64,000 nucleotides of DNA from Actinomycetales bacterium Actino_02 (lineage in GTDB: Bacteria; Actinomycetota; Actinomycetes; Propionibacteriales; Propionibacteriaceae): positions 1-64,000 of the forward strand of contig LUYM01000014.1 of NCBI GenBank assembly GCA_001603275.1, in the 5' to 3' direction. How positions within the stretch are numbered: position 1 is the stretch's first letter; every line of letters begins with the position of its first letter. Of the stretch, positions 18,820-26,561 are shown piece after piece. The position numbers were made by a program, and so were the translations under genes. Below the pieces are notes generated by a model. The model ran no database searches. It was given only the letters and a program-made list of their open reading frames with translations, and had not been told where the DNA came from.

Positions 18820-18829
18820 ATGTCGACAT
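18820..18829. promoter_or_regulatory. Palindrome in the parA promoter
   Basis: ATGTCGACAT is a perfect 10-bp palindrome seven bases upstream of the parA -10 box. It lies between the expected -35 and -10 regions, the typical place for a repressor site. No binding protein is proven; the RHH-like protein encoded just downstream is a candidate. Confidence 0.35.
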
Positions 18830-18836
18830 TTGGGCT

Positions 18837-18842
18837 TAGGCT
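18837..18842 (+). promoter_or_regulatory. -10 box (leaderless) of parA
   Basis: TAGGCT is followed by six bases and the GTG at 18849. Confidence 0.5.
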
Positions 18843-18848
18843 GACCCG

Positions 18849-19751
18849 GTGAGCAAAGCGAAGCCGAACCCCGCCCATGAAGTAGCCGAGGACCTGACCG
18901 CCGGCGAGATGGGTCCCACCGGGCGGATCGTGCCCGACCTTCCCGAGCCGTCGGCCCCGGATCCGAACCAGCCCAAGCGCGGGCTGATCATCGCGATGTG
19001 CAATCAGAAGGGCGGGGTCGGCAAGACCACCACCACCATCAATCTGGGCGCGGCACTGGCCGAGACCGGACGCAAGGTGTTGCTGGTCGACTTCGACCCG
19101 CAGGGCTCGCTGTCGGTGGGCTTGGGGGTGAACCCGCACACGCTGGAGGTCAGCATCTACGACCTGCTGCTCAACCGGAACACCAAGGTGGAGGACGTCA
19201 TCTTCCACACCGTGGTGGACGGGCTGGACATGCTCCCCTCGAACATCGACCTGTCGGCGGCAGAGGTACAGCTGGTTTCCGAGGTGGCCCGCGAGCAGAC
19301 CCTGCGTCGGGTGCTGGCCAAGATCCGTCATGAGTACGACCTGATCCTCATCGACTGTGCGCCGTCGCTGGGCCTGCTCACCGTTAATGCGCTGACCGCG
19401 GCCGACAAGGTGATCATGCCGCTGGAGTTGGAGTTCTTCGCACTGCGCGGGATCGCGCTGCTCACCGACACCATCGCCAAGGTGCAAGACCGCCTGAACC
19501 CGGAACTCGAGGTGCTCGGCATCCTGGGCACCATGTACGACGCGCGCACCCTGCACAGCCGCGAGGTGCTGGAGCGGGTGGTCTCGGCTTTCGGTGACCA
19601 GGTCTTCCACTCGGTGATTCGGCGGACCATCAAGTTCCCAGAGACCACAGTGGCCGGTGAGCCGATCACCACCTACGCCTCCAGCTCCCACGGCGCGGAT
19701 GCCTACCGGATGCTCGCCCGAGAGGTCTTGGCCAAGTGCCCCGGCGTGTAG
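18849..19751 (+). CDS. parA: ParA-family ATPase
   Basis: This 300-residue Walker-type partition ATPase has the deviant P-loop CNQKGGVGKTTTTINLG (about residues 52-68), motif A' VDFDPQG and a Walker B-like LILIDCAPSLGLLTVNAL. An N-terminal extension of some 45 charged residues precedes it. It corresponds to the scpA-linked ParA of other actinobacteria (Rv1708), not necessarily the origin-linked ParA with ParB. It is followed directly by an RHH-like protein and ScpAB, suggesting a role in chromosome organisation. Start choice is supported by the TAGGCT-N6-GTG pattern. Confidence 0.88.
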   Translation: MSKAKPNPAHEVAEDLTAGEMGPTGRIVPDLPEPSAPDPNQPKRGLIIAMCNQKGGVGKTTTTINLGAALAETGRKVLLVDFDPQGSLSVGLGVNPHTLEVSIYDLLLNRNTKVEDVIFHTVVDGLDMLPSNIDLSAAEVQLVSEVAREQTLRRVLAKIRHEYDLILIDCAPSLGLLTVNALTAADKVIMPLELEFFALRGIALLTDTIAKVQDRLNPELEVLGILGTMYDARTLHSREVLERVVSAFGDQVFHSVIRRTIKFPETTVAGEPITTYASSSHGADAYRMLAREVLAKCPGV

Positions 19752-20053
19752 AGCTGCCCGGTGCCAGCGAGTTGTTCCGGCCGACCACCGGGCAGCCGGT
19801 GGGCGTCGAGCCAGCGGCGGCCGAGCCGGGCGGTCGCGGCTCAGGTCGCGTGCGGCACGAGGAGAAGATCACCGTTTACGTGAGCAGCCAGGAGCTATTG
19901 GCGCTGGAGCAGGCCCGGCTGGCGTTGCGGGCAGAGCACGGCCTGGCCGTCGACCGGGGACGGATCGTCCGCACCGCAATCAGCATGGCAGTGGCCGACT
20001 TCGTCGAGCGTGGTGCCGGATCGGACCTGGTCCGCGGACTCGGCGAGTCGTGA
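19736..20053 (+). CDS. Small protein with ribbon-helix-helix-like segment, between parA and scpA
   Basis: This 105-residue protein has a disordered Pro/Gly-rich first 40 residues. The rest fits a ribbon-helix-helix fold: a strand EKITVYVS followed by two helices (SQELLALEQARLALRAEH and DRGRIVRTAISMAVADFVE). I do not recognise a named family. The gene overlaps parA by 16 bp and its TGA overlaps the scpA GTG, so it is made together with both. RHH proteins often act as centromere-binding partners or autorepressors for ParA ATPases, hence a DNA-binding adaptor is a reasonable guess. The GTG at 19736 is the first possible start; a later one would only shorten the disordered part. Confidence 0.65.
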   Translation: MPRRVELPGASELFRPTTGQPVGVEPAAAEPGGRGSGRVRHEEKITVYVSSQELLALEQARLALRAEHGLAVDRGRIVRTAISMAVADFVERGAGSDLVRGLGES

Positions 20054-20913
20054 CCGAACTGGCCGCTGCCGAGCAGCGCAGCGAGTTCACCCTCACTCTG
20101 ACCAACTTCTCCGGCCCGTTCGATCTGCTGCTGCAGCTGATCGCCAAGCACAAGCTGGACGTCACCGAGGTGGCGCTGTCCAAGGTCACCGACGAGTTCA
20201 TTGCCCACATCAAGGCGGCGCAAGCGGCCAGTGGGCCCAGTTCATGGGACCTGGATCAGTCCAGTTCGTTCATCGTGGTGGCCGCGACGCTGCTGGATCT
20301 GAAGGCGGCCCGGCTGCTGCCTTCCGGCGAGGTGGACGACCCCGAGGATCTGGCCATCCTGGAAGCGCGGGACCTGCTGTTCGCCCGGCTGCTGCAGTAC
20401 CGAGCTTTCAAGCTGGTCGCCGGCTGGCTGGGGGAGACCCTTGCCGACCAGGCGCGGCGACTGCCTCGTCCGGGAGGCCTGGAGGAGCAGTTCGCGTCGC
20501 TGCTGCCCGAGGTCGAGTTGGACGGGTTCATCGACCTGATCGCTGTCTACGCGGGCCGGGCCATGACTCCCTCCGAGCCGATCCAGGTATCGCTGTCCCA
20601 TCTGCATCAGCCGCTGGTCAGCGTCCGCGAGCAGGCCGGGCTGATCGTCGAGAGGCTGCGCAGCCGCACCCGGGTGACCTTCCGAGATCTGACCGCTGAC
20701 GCCGGGGACAAGCTCGTCGTGGTGGCCCGCTTCCTGGCCCTGCTGGAGCTGTTCCGTGAGCGAGCGATCAGCTTCGAACAGCTCACCCCGCTAGGCGAGC
20801 TCACCATCCACTGGCTGGGCAACGACGTGAGTGCCGACGATCTCGGCGCCGAGTTCGACGCCGACCATCAGCCGGACCCTGAATCCCCGTCCGACAAGGA
20901 GGACGACCAATGA
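20050..20913 (+). CDS. scpA: Segregation and condensation protein A
   Basis: This 287-residue kleisin bridges the SMC heads. The N-terminal signature FTLTLTNFSGPFDLLLQLI and the following helical DVTEVALSKVTDEFIAHI are typical. The C-terminal winged-helix region (residues about 200-260, FRDLTADAGDKLVVVARFLALLELF) binds the SMC cap. The GTG start overlaps the stop of the RHH-like gene, and the ATG of scpB overlaps its stop, so stoichiometric synthesis is likely. The smc gene is not in the window. Confidence 0.9.
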   Translation: MTELAAAEQRSEFTLTLTNFSGPFDLLLQLIAKHKLDVTEVALSKVTDEFIAHIKAAQAASGPSSWDLDQSSSFIVVAATLLDLKAARLLPSGEVDDPEDLAILEARDLLFARLLQYRAFKLVAGWLGETLADQARRLPRPGGLEEQFASLLPEVELDGFIDLIAVYAGRAMTPSEPIQVSLSHLHQPLVSVREQAGLIVERLRSRTRVTFRDLTADAGDKLVVVARFLALLELFRERAISFEQLTPLGELTIHWLGNDVSADDLGAEFDADHQPDPESPSDKEDDQ

Positions 20914-21500
20914 CCGCGAGCATCTCCGGTGCGGTAGAGGCGCTGCTGTTGCTGGCTACCGAGCCGATGCCGGCCGTGGAGCTCGCCGAGGCACTGCAGG
21001 TGCCCCAGGACGAGGTCGAGGCGTGCCTGCATGAACTGGCTGACTTCTACGACAGCACCGGGCGCGGCTTCGAGTTGCGTCAGGTCGGGCTCGGCTGGCG
21101 CTACTACACCCGTCCCGAGCATGCCGACCTGATCGGTCGCTGGCTGCTGGAGGGGCAGCGGGGCACGCTCAGTCAGGCGGCGCTGGAGACGTTGGCCGTG
21201 GTGGCCTATCTCCAGCCGATCTCGCGTGGCCGGATCTCGGCGATCCGTGGAGTCAGCGTGGACGGGGTGCTGCGCACGCTGACCACCCGGGACCTGATCG
21301 AGGAGGTCGACCGGGATCCGGAGACCGGTGCTCGGCTGTTCGGCACCACCAGCTACTTCCTGGAGCGGATGGGTCTGCATGAGCTGTCCCAGCTCCCGCC
21401 GCTGGCGCCGCATCTGCCCGATGCCAGCAGTCTGGAAGCCGAGTTGAGCGAGCTGGCCGCGTCCGCGCCGGTGGAAGTCGAAGGGGAATCCAATGAGTGA
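20910..21500 (+). CDS. scpB: Segregation and condensation protein B
   Basis: This 196-residue protein has two winged-helix domains (SGAVEALLLLATEPM at the start; ETLAVVAYLQPISRGRISAIRG in the middle) and regulates the SMC-ScpA complex. YFLERMGLHELSQLPPL is a recognisable C-terminal signature. It overlaps scpA by 4 bp and rluB by 8 bp. The length is normal. Confidence 0.9.
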   Translation: MTASISGAVEALLLLATEPMPAVELAEALQVPQDEVEACLHELADFYDSTGRGFELRQVGLGWRYYTRPEHADLIGRWLLEGQRGTLSQAALETLAVVAYLQPISRGRISAIRGVSVDGVLRTLTTRDLIEEVDRDPETGARLFGTTSYFLERMGLHELSQLPPLAPHLPDASSLEAELSELAASAPVEVEGESNE

Positions 21501-22224
21501 CACCGAGGGCATCCGACTGCAGAAGGTCTTGTCCCAGGCGGGGGTTGCCTCCCGGCGTGCCGCTGAGGATCTGATCTTCCGCGGTCGGGTCGAGGTCAAC
21601 GGTGAAGTGGTCTCCGAACAGGGACGTCGGGTTGATCCGAGCGTCGACGTGATCCGGGTGGACGGCGTCCGGGTGCCGCCGCAGCGGCAGACTCGCTACC
21701 TGGTGCTGAACAAGCCGCGCGGGGTGCTGTCGGCCATGGAGGACCCGCACGGACGGCGCACCCTGGCTGAGTTCATCCCCGACGGGGTCCGGTTGTTCCA
21801 CGTGGGACGGCTGGACGCCGAAACCGAGGGCCTGCTGCTGCTGACCAACGACGGCGACTTCGCGCAACGGATGACCCACCCGTCCTATGAGGTCACCAAG
21901 ACCTACCTGGCCGAGGTGTCCGGGGTGATGACTGCGGCGACGATCAAGCGGCTGCAGAAGGGGATCGTGCTCGAGGACGGCCCGATCCGTGCCGACCGGG
22001 CTCAGCTCGTCCAGCAGGCTGCCGATCGCAGTCTGGTCCGGATCGAACTGCACTCGGGTCGCAATCGGATCGTTCGTCGAATGCTCGACGCCGTCGGGCA
22101 CCCGGTTCGCAAGCTGTCCCGCACGGCGATCGGGCCGGTCCAACTGGGAAAGCTGCGCAGCGGTGAGGTGCGCGAGCTGACCCGCGACGAACTGGGCGCA
22201 TTGCTGGACCTGGTCGGTCTGTGA
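21493..22224 (+). CDS. rluB: 23S rRNA pseudouridine synthase (RluB/RsuA family)
   Basis: This 243-residue enzyme has an N-terminal S4 domain (IRLQKVLSQAGVASRRAAEDLI) and an RsuA-type synthase domain with the catalytic Asp in GRLDAETEGLLLLTNDGD. The final RNRIVRRMLDAVGHPV stretch is also conserved. RluB converts a uridine near the 23S peptidyl transferase centre. Adjacency to scpB is conserved across Gram-positives. In many actinobacteria cmk and der follow; here an FKBP lipoprotein follows instead. Confidence 0.88.
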   Translation: MSDTEGIRLQKVLSQAGVASRRAAEDLIFRGRVEVNGEVVSEQGRRVDPSVDVIRVDGVRVPPQRQTRYLVLNKPRGVLSAMEDPHGRRTLAEFIPDGVRLFHVGRLDAETEGLLLLTNDGDFAQRMTHPSYEVTKTYLAEVSGVMTAATIKRLQKGIVLEDGPIRADRAQLVQQAADRSLVRIELHSGRNRIVRRMLDAVGHPVRKLSRTAIGPVQLGKLRSGEVRELTRDELGALLDLVGL

Positions 22225-22264
22225 CCGGGCCCGCGCGGTGGCCGGACTACTCAGCTTGGTTGGG

Positions 22265-22270
22265 TATTCT
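22265..22270 (+). promoter_or_regulatory. -10 box (leaderless) of the FKBP lipoprotein gene
   Basis: TATTCT is followed by six bases and the GTG at 22277. This decides the start: the resulting N-terminus is a clean lipoprotein signal. Confidence 0.55.
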
Positions 22271-22276
22271 CAACGG

Positions 22277-23284
22277 GTGCAGCTTCGCCATCTGATCCCC
22301 GCAGCCGTCGCCGTCGTGAGCTTGACGGCCTGCGCAGGCCCCTCATCCACTCCGACCCCGGTTCCGGCAACGCCGTCGGCATCCCCGTCGGTGACCGCTT
22401 CGGCAACTCCGACGGCAAGTCCGACCCCGACTCCGACGATCCCGGTCTCCGACTCGCTGAAGTCGATCAAGGTGACCGGGACGGCTCCTGCCCAGCCGAA
22501 GATTCAGTTCACCGCACCGTTTGCGATCGACAAGACCCGAGTGCAGGTGCTGAAGGCCGGCACCGGGCCCAAGGCCACGGCCGACGGGTACGTCACGGTC
22601 AACTACTACGGTGTGGACGGACGCACCGGCAAGGTCTTCGACGAGTCCTTTACCAAGAAACCGGTCACCTTCCCGCTGGGCGAGGTGATCGCGGGCTTCA
22701 AGACCGGCCTCACCGGCCAGAGCCAGGGCAGCCGGGTGCTGATCGCCATGCCCGGCAAGGACGGCTACGACGCAGCCGGCGGCTCTCAGGACGGCACGAT
22801 CGCCGTCGGTGACACCCTGATCTTCGTCGTGGACATCGTCGCGGTATCGGTGGACCAGCCCGCCGGCAAGACAGTGCCGGCCCCGTCCGGTGCGCCGAGT
22901 GTCACCGGGGGTGCCGCCGACAAGCCGGTGGTGACCATCCCGAGCACTCCGGCCCCGACCACCATGGTGGCCGCGAACCTGATCGAGGGCAGCGGAATCG
23001 CGGTCAGCAAGGGTGACGCGGTGCGGGTTCGTTACGTCGGCTACTCCTGGAAGACCGGCAAGCTGATCGACGACCAGTTCGCCACCGTCAGCGACGGCAA
23101 GCTGTCCAGCACAATCCCGGGCTGGCAGTCCGGGCTGGTCGGCAAGAAGGTCGGCTCGCGGGTGTTGCTCGTGCTGCCGCCGGCCGACGGCTACCCGCAG
23201 GGCAGCAACAACCCGCCGGTTGAGGCCGGTGACACGGTCGTATACGTCGTCGACCTGCTGTTCGCCTACCCGGCCACTTCCTGA
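22277..23284 (+). CDS. FKBP-type peptidyl-prolyl isomerase lipoprotein with two FKBP units
   Basis: This 335-residue extracytoplasmic lipoprotein starts VQLRHLIPAAVAVVSLTAC, a signal peptide with lipobox LTAC (Cys 19). A Pro/Thr/Ser-rich linker follows. Two FKBP_C-like units are visible: one around VTVNYYGVDGRTGKVFDES...VIAGFKTGL and a second, more diverged around VRVRYVGYSWKTGKLIDDQ. The second lacks several usual active-site aromatics, so only the first may be catalytic. It should assist folding of exported proteins. Related genes lie near pafB in other actinobacteria, as here. Confidence 0.87.
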   Translation: MQLRHLIPAAVAVVSLTACAGPSSTPTPVPATPSASPSVTASATPTASPTPTPTIPVSDSLKSIKVTGTAPAQPKIQFTAPFAIDKTRVQVLKAGTGPKATADGYVTVNYYGVDGRTGKVFDESFTKKPVTFPLGEVIAGFKTGLTGQSQGSRVLIAMPGKDGYDAAGGSQDGTIAVGDTLIFVVDIVAVSVDQPAGKTVPAPSGAPSVTGGAADKPVVTIPSTPAPTTMVAANLIEGSGIAVSKGDAVRVRYVGYSWKTGKLIDDQFATVSDGKLSSTIPGWQSGLVGKKVGSRVLLVLPPADGYPQGSNNPPVEAGDTVVYVVDLLFAYPATS

Positions 23285-23285
23285 G

Positions 23286-24170
23286 TCAGGCCGCTACCCA
23301 GGGCGTCCTGGGTAGCGCGGACGGGTCGAACCGGTCGAGCAGCTGAGGCAGGCTGACCGGTTCACCCGGCTCGGCCAGCTCCAGCGAGGTCGCGATCCGG
23401 CTGAGGACCTCGGCGGGGCTCACTCCGACGGCGGCCAGGTCGGCCAGAGTCACCGCACCGTCACGCTTGGCCAGCCGGCGGCCGTCCGCGTTCACGGCTA
23501 GCGGAACGTGGGCGTATTCGGGGGCAGTCCCGCCGAGCTGCCGGGCCAGCCAGGCCTGGCGTGGTGAGGACGACAGCAGGTCGTCCCCACGGACGACCTG
23601 GTCGATGTCCATGGCCAGATCGTCTACCACCACGGCGAGGTTGTAGGCGGGCACGCCGTCGTTGCGAACCACCACGAAGTCGTCGACCACTCCGGTGACG
23701 TCGCCGGCCCACACATCGTGGACGGAGCTGATCGCCGAACCCGCCCGCACCCGCAGGGCTGGTGGACGAGTGGCGGCCAGCTCCGCGCGGCGCCGCTCGC
23801 TGAGCCGCAAACAGGTGCCGGGGTAGGGTCGGTAGCCGTCTCCGTGCGGAGCCGATGCCGCCTCGGCGATCTCCGCCCGGGTGCAGTAGCAGGGGTAGGT
23901 GTCCAGCTGGGACAGCGCCTCGGCGTAGGCGTCCAGGCGCTGCGACTGCCAGACCACGGTCCCATCGAAGCTGATTCCGATGGCGGTCAGATCGGCGAGC
24001 TGCTGGCCGGCAACGCTGGCCGCGGCCCGGACCCGGGTGGTGTCCAGGTCTTCGATGCGCAGCCGGAACTCCCGCCCGGTGCTGGCCGCCATCAGCCAGG
24101 CGACCACCGCCGTGCGCAGATTGCCCAGATGCAATGCCGAGGTGGGGCTCGGCGCGAACCGTCCGCCCAT
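23286..24170 (-). CDS. gluQ: Glutamyl-Q tRNA(Asp) synthetase
   Basis: This 294-residue class I synthetase fragment glutamylates queuosine on tRNA-Asp. It has FAPSPTSALHLGN (HIGH-equivalent) and RLAKRDGA (KMSKS-equivalent). The zinc site is CYC...Y...C (in YPGTC), and the protein lacks an anticodon-binding domain, all as in GluQ-RS rather than GltX. I chose the ATG at 24170 because GGGAGGGAGGT lies just upstream; an ATG at 24191 would add seven residues containing that ribosome binding site. It ends one base after the convergent FKBP gene stop. Confidence 0.88.
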   Translation of the reverse strand: MGGRFAPSPTSALHLGNLRTAVVAWLMAASTGREFRLRIEDLDTTRVRAAASVAGQQLADLTAIGISFDGTVVWQSQRLDAYAEALSQLDTYPCYCTRAEIAEAASAPHGDGYRPYPGTCLRLSERRRAELAATRPPALRVRAGSAISSVHDVWAGDVTGVVDDFVVVRNDGVPAYNLAVVVDDLAMDIDQVVRGDDLLSSSPRQAWLARQLGGTAPEYAHVPLAVNADGRRLAKRDGAVTLADLAAVGVSPAEVLSRIATSLELAEPGEPVSLPQLLDRFDPSALPRTPWVAA

Positions 24171-24202
24171 CCAACCTCCCTCCCTGGTCATCCAAGCACT
24201 GG

Positions 24203-24208
24203 TAGCCT
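24203..24208 (+). promoter_or_regulatory. Probable -10 box of pafBC
   Basis: TAGCCT lies 33 bases before the pafB ATG, giving a short leader of about 27 nt. No matching -35 and no PafBC/SOS motif is evident. Confidence 0.35.
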
Positions 24209-24241
24209 CTCGATGACCTCAACCAGAACGGCCAGCATTCC

Positions 24242-25198
24242 ATGTCGCCACGGAAGTCCGAACGCATCATGAACCTGGCGATCTGTCTCCTGCTTGCGCG
24301 TCGATTCGTCGAGAAGAGCCAGATTCGCGAGGTGGTCGAGGGCTACCACGGCCTCAGTGATGCCGCCTTCGAGCGAACCTTCGAGCGGGACAAGGACGAA
24401 CTGCGCGGGATGGGGGTGCCGGTGGAGACCGGCAGCAACTCGGTGCTCTTTCCCGATGACATCGGCTACCGGATCCGGCGTAAGGACTTCGAGCTACCGC
24501 CGATCAGCTTCACCGCAGAGGAGACCGCAGCGCTCGGTCTTGCGGCCACCGTCTGGGAGTCGGCGACCCAGGCCGAGCAGGCGGTTTCTGCGCTGGCCAA
24601 GCTGCGTGCGGCGGGCGTTGATCCCGATCCTGAACGATTGGCGGGCCTGGCCCCGTCGATCGGAGCGCGCGAGCCGGCCTTCGCCGAGATCTGGGCGGCC
24701 ACCTCCGAACGGGTCACCGTGCGGTTCTCCTACAAGGGTCAGCCGCGTCGGGTCCAGCCGTGGGCGATGGCCTATCGGCGCGGCTCCTGGTACTTGGTCG
24801 CTCTCGACGTGGACAAGGGCGAACGCCGAACGTTCAAGGTCTCCCGGATCGACTCCGAGGTGACTCGAATGGGCAAGCCCGGCAGCTATCACGTCCCCGG
24901 CGAAGTGGAGATGGACGCCGTGCTGGCCGGCCTCGAACCGGGCCCGGCCGACGCCGAGGCGATTGTGGCCATCCGGGACGGGCGAGCCGCGGATCTGCGC
25001 CGGCGGGCCAGGCCGGCTGCGGCCGAGGCCGACGCCGTGCCCTGTGGGTTCAGCGCGTTCGCGGTGACCTACTCGCGCACGGGCGACTTCGTCGGCGAAG
25101 TCTGTGCGCACGGCTCAGATGTCATCGTTCTCGCTCCGGCCGGGATTCGACGCTCGGTGATCGCGCAGCTCAAGGCCGTGGCAGGAGGACGGAAGTGA
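24242..25198 (+). CDS. pafB: WYL-domain transcriptional regulator PafB
   Basis: This 318-residue protein has an N-terminal helix-turn-helix (RIMNLAICLLLARRFVEKSQI), a WYL domain (VQPWAMAYRRGSWYLVALDVDKGERRTFKVSRI) and a WCX extension. With PafC it forms the activator of the LexA-independent DNA damage response in actinobacteria. pafC overlaps by 4 bp. Usually the pair lies downstream of pafA and the Pup-proteasome genes; here gluQ and an FKBP gene occupy that position and no proteasome gene is in the window. Confidence 0.92.
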   Translation: MSPRKSERIMNLAICLLLARRFVEKSQIREVVEGYHGLSDAAFERTFERDKDELRGMGVPVETGSNSVLFPDDIGYRIRRKDFELPPISFTAEETAALGLAATVWESATQAEQAVSALAKLRAAGVDPDPERLAGLAPSIGAREPAFAEIWAATSERVTVRFSYKGQPRRVQPWAMAYRRGSWYLVALDVDKGERRTFKVSRIDSEVTRMGKPGSYHVPGEVEMDAVLAGLEPGPADAEAIVAIRDGRAADLRRRARPAAAEADAVPCGFSAFAVTYSRTGDFVGEVCAHGSDVIVLAPAGIRRSVIAQLKAVAGGRK

Positions 25199-26139
25199 CC
25201 TCTGTCGATCAGGTGTCCCGGCTGCTCGCGCTGGTGCCCTACCTGCAGCACCACCCCGATGCCGAACTCGAGGCCACCGCGCAGGTGTTCGGGGTGAGCA
25301 GCCGGCAGCTGATCGCCGACCTGAACGTGCTGTGGTACTGCGGGCTGCCGGGTGGTGGGCCCGGCGACCTGATCGAAATCGATATGGACGCCGTCAACGA
25401 CTCCGGACGGATCCGGCTGTCCAACGCGGAGTACCTCGACCGTCCGATGCGGTTCACCCCGGATGAGGCATTGAGCCTTGTCGTGGCGCTGCGGACGGTG
25501 CGGGAACTCGCCCCAGCCAGCGCAGCGCCCGGGATCGACTCGGCGCTGGCCAAGCTGGAACAGGCCACCGGCACCCTGGCCGCGACCGCGAAGGTCGCGG
25601 TGGCCAGCGGCTCGGCCGAACTGCGCGACTTGCTGGCGCAGGCGATCAGCGATGCCGTGCTGGTCCGCCTGGAGTACACCGACGCCGGCCAGGACCTGAC
25701 CACGCCGCTGGTGGCTCCGGCCCGGCTCATCGTGCGTGACGGCTTCGGCTACCTCCAAGGCTGGAGCCTGGATCGGCAAGCCTGGCGGACCTACCGCCTC
25801 GACCGGATCTCGTCGGCAGAACCCACCGGCGATGCCTCTCCTGCGCTCCCGGAGCCGCCGGAGTTCGGGCCCGGCTGGCTGGAGCAGCGTCCAGAGGCCG
25901 CCGAAGTCACGCTGCGGCTCCGCTCGGAGGCGGCGTGGGTCGCCGAGTACTACCCGATCCGGAAGGTGCGCCGCGGCGAGGACTGGCTCGAGGTCGATCT
26001 GCTGGTGGCCGACCCCGGCTGGCTGCGTTCCCTGCTGCTCCGACTGGGCCGAATGGTGATCTCGGTGCAGCCCGAGCCTGCGCGTCAGGCCGCCTCTGAG
26101 GCGGCCGCGGAAGCGCTCGCCGCCTACCAGGCAGGGTAG
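25195..26139 (+). CDS. pafC: WYL-domain transcriptional regulator PafC
   Basis: This 314-residue paralogue of PafB has an HTH (SVDQVSRLLALVPYLQHHPDAEL) and a WYL core (LIVRDGFGYLQGWSLDRQAWRTYRLDRI) with WYL residues partly replaced by LQGW, as usual for PafC. The WCX domain runs to EYYPIRKVRRGEDWLEVDL. Its GTG start, in GTGA shared with the pafB stop, has AGGAGGACGG just upstream. The end of the gene contains the -10 box of the next gene. Confidence 0.92.
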   Translation: MTSVDQVSRLLALVPYLQHHPDAELEATAQVFGVSSRQLIADLNVLWYCGLPGGGPGDLIEIDMDAVNDSGRIRLSNAEYLDRPMRFTPDEALSLVVALRTVRELAPASAAPGIDSALAKLEQATGTLAATAKVAVASGSAELRDLLAQAISDAVLVRLEYTDAGQDLTTPLVAPARLIVRDGFGYLQGWSLDRQAWRTYRLDRISSAEPTGDASPALPEPPEFGPGWLEQRPEAAEVTLRLRSEAAWVAEYYPIRKVRRGEDWLEVDLLVADPGWLRSLLLRLGRMVISVQPEPARQAASEAAAEALAAYQAG

Positions 26140-26142
26140 GGT
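26137..26142 (+). promoter_or_regulatory. -10 box (leaderless) of the tatA-tatC operon
   Basis: TAGGGT, overlapping the pafC stop codon, is followed by six bases and the ATG at 26149. It would give the downstream genes a promoter independent of pafBC. Confidence 0.5.
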
Positions 26143-26148
26143 TCAGCC

Positions 26149-26367
26149 ATGTTCTGGGTGCTGATCTTTGCCGGGATCGCCGTGGCCGGGCTGATCGTCA
26201 CGATCAGCTATGCGGTCTGGCTCTGGCACAAGGCCAGCGACCTGTTCTCGGAGGTGGAGATGCTCGGACAGCGCGTGGAGGAACTGACCGCGTTGCTCAG
26301 CCAGATCGAGCCGACCCCGCCCGAGCAGCTCCCCAGCCGGCGTTCACAGCCAGGGGTGGGTCGATGA
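26149..26367 (+). CDS. Small single-pass membrane protein with coiled coil
   Basis: This 72-residue protein has an N-terminal membrane span (about 2-27, FWVLIFAGIAVAGLIVTISY), followed by a heptad-like helix (DLFSEVEMLGQRVEELTALLSQI) and a short Pro/Arg-rich tail. I do not recognise a family. It shares 4 bp (ATGA) with the TatA-like gene and precedes tatC, so a link with the Tat system or membrane organisation is possible but not shown. Confidence 0.7.
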   Translation: MFWVLIFAGIAVAGLIVTISYAVWLWHKASDLFSEVEMLGQRVEELTALLSQIEPTPPEQLPSRRSQPGVGR

Positions 26368-26561
26368 ACCTCGGTGGCTGGGAGTGGGCGATCCTGGGTC
26401 TGATCGCGTTGTTGCTGATCGCCGGCTACCGGCTCGGCGGGCTGGGTTCGGAGCTGGCCGGCCATCAGCCCGAGACCAGTGAGACCGAGCTGCCCTCCCC
26501 GCCGTCGCCCGCCTCGCCCGTGGAGCCGGAGGCCGAGCCCTCCGGACCCAGCCAGCAGTGA
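26364..26561 (+). CDS. tatA: TatA-like twin-arginine translocase peptide
   Basis: This 65-residue peptide has a short N-terminus with Trp-Glu (GGWEWAI), one transmembrane helix (AILGLIALLLIAGY), a Gly-rich hinge and a short amphipathic segment (RLGGLGSELAG), then an acidic Pro-rich tail. The position directly before tatC, overlapping it by 4 bp, is that of tatA. It is unusual in lacking the FG motif and the basic KLPE/ARGLG start of the amphipathic helix: it has AGYRLGGLGSEL instead. It may be a diverged TatA or a small relative that relies on another TatA elsewhere. Confidence 0.65.
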   Translation: MNLGGWEWAILGLIALLLIAGYRLGGLGSELAGHQPETSETELPSPPSPASPVEPEAEPSGPSQQ

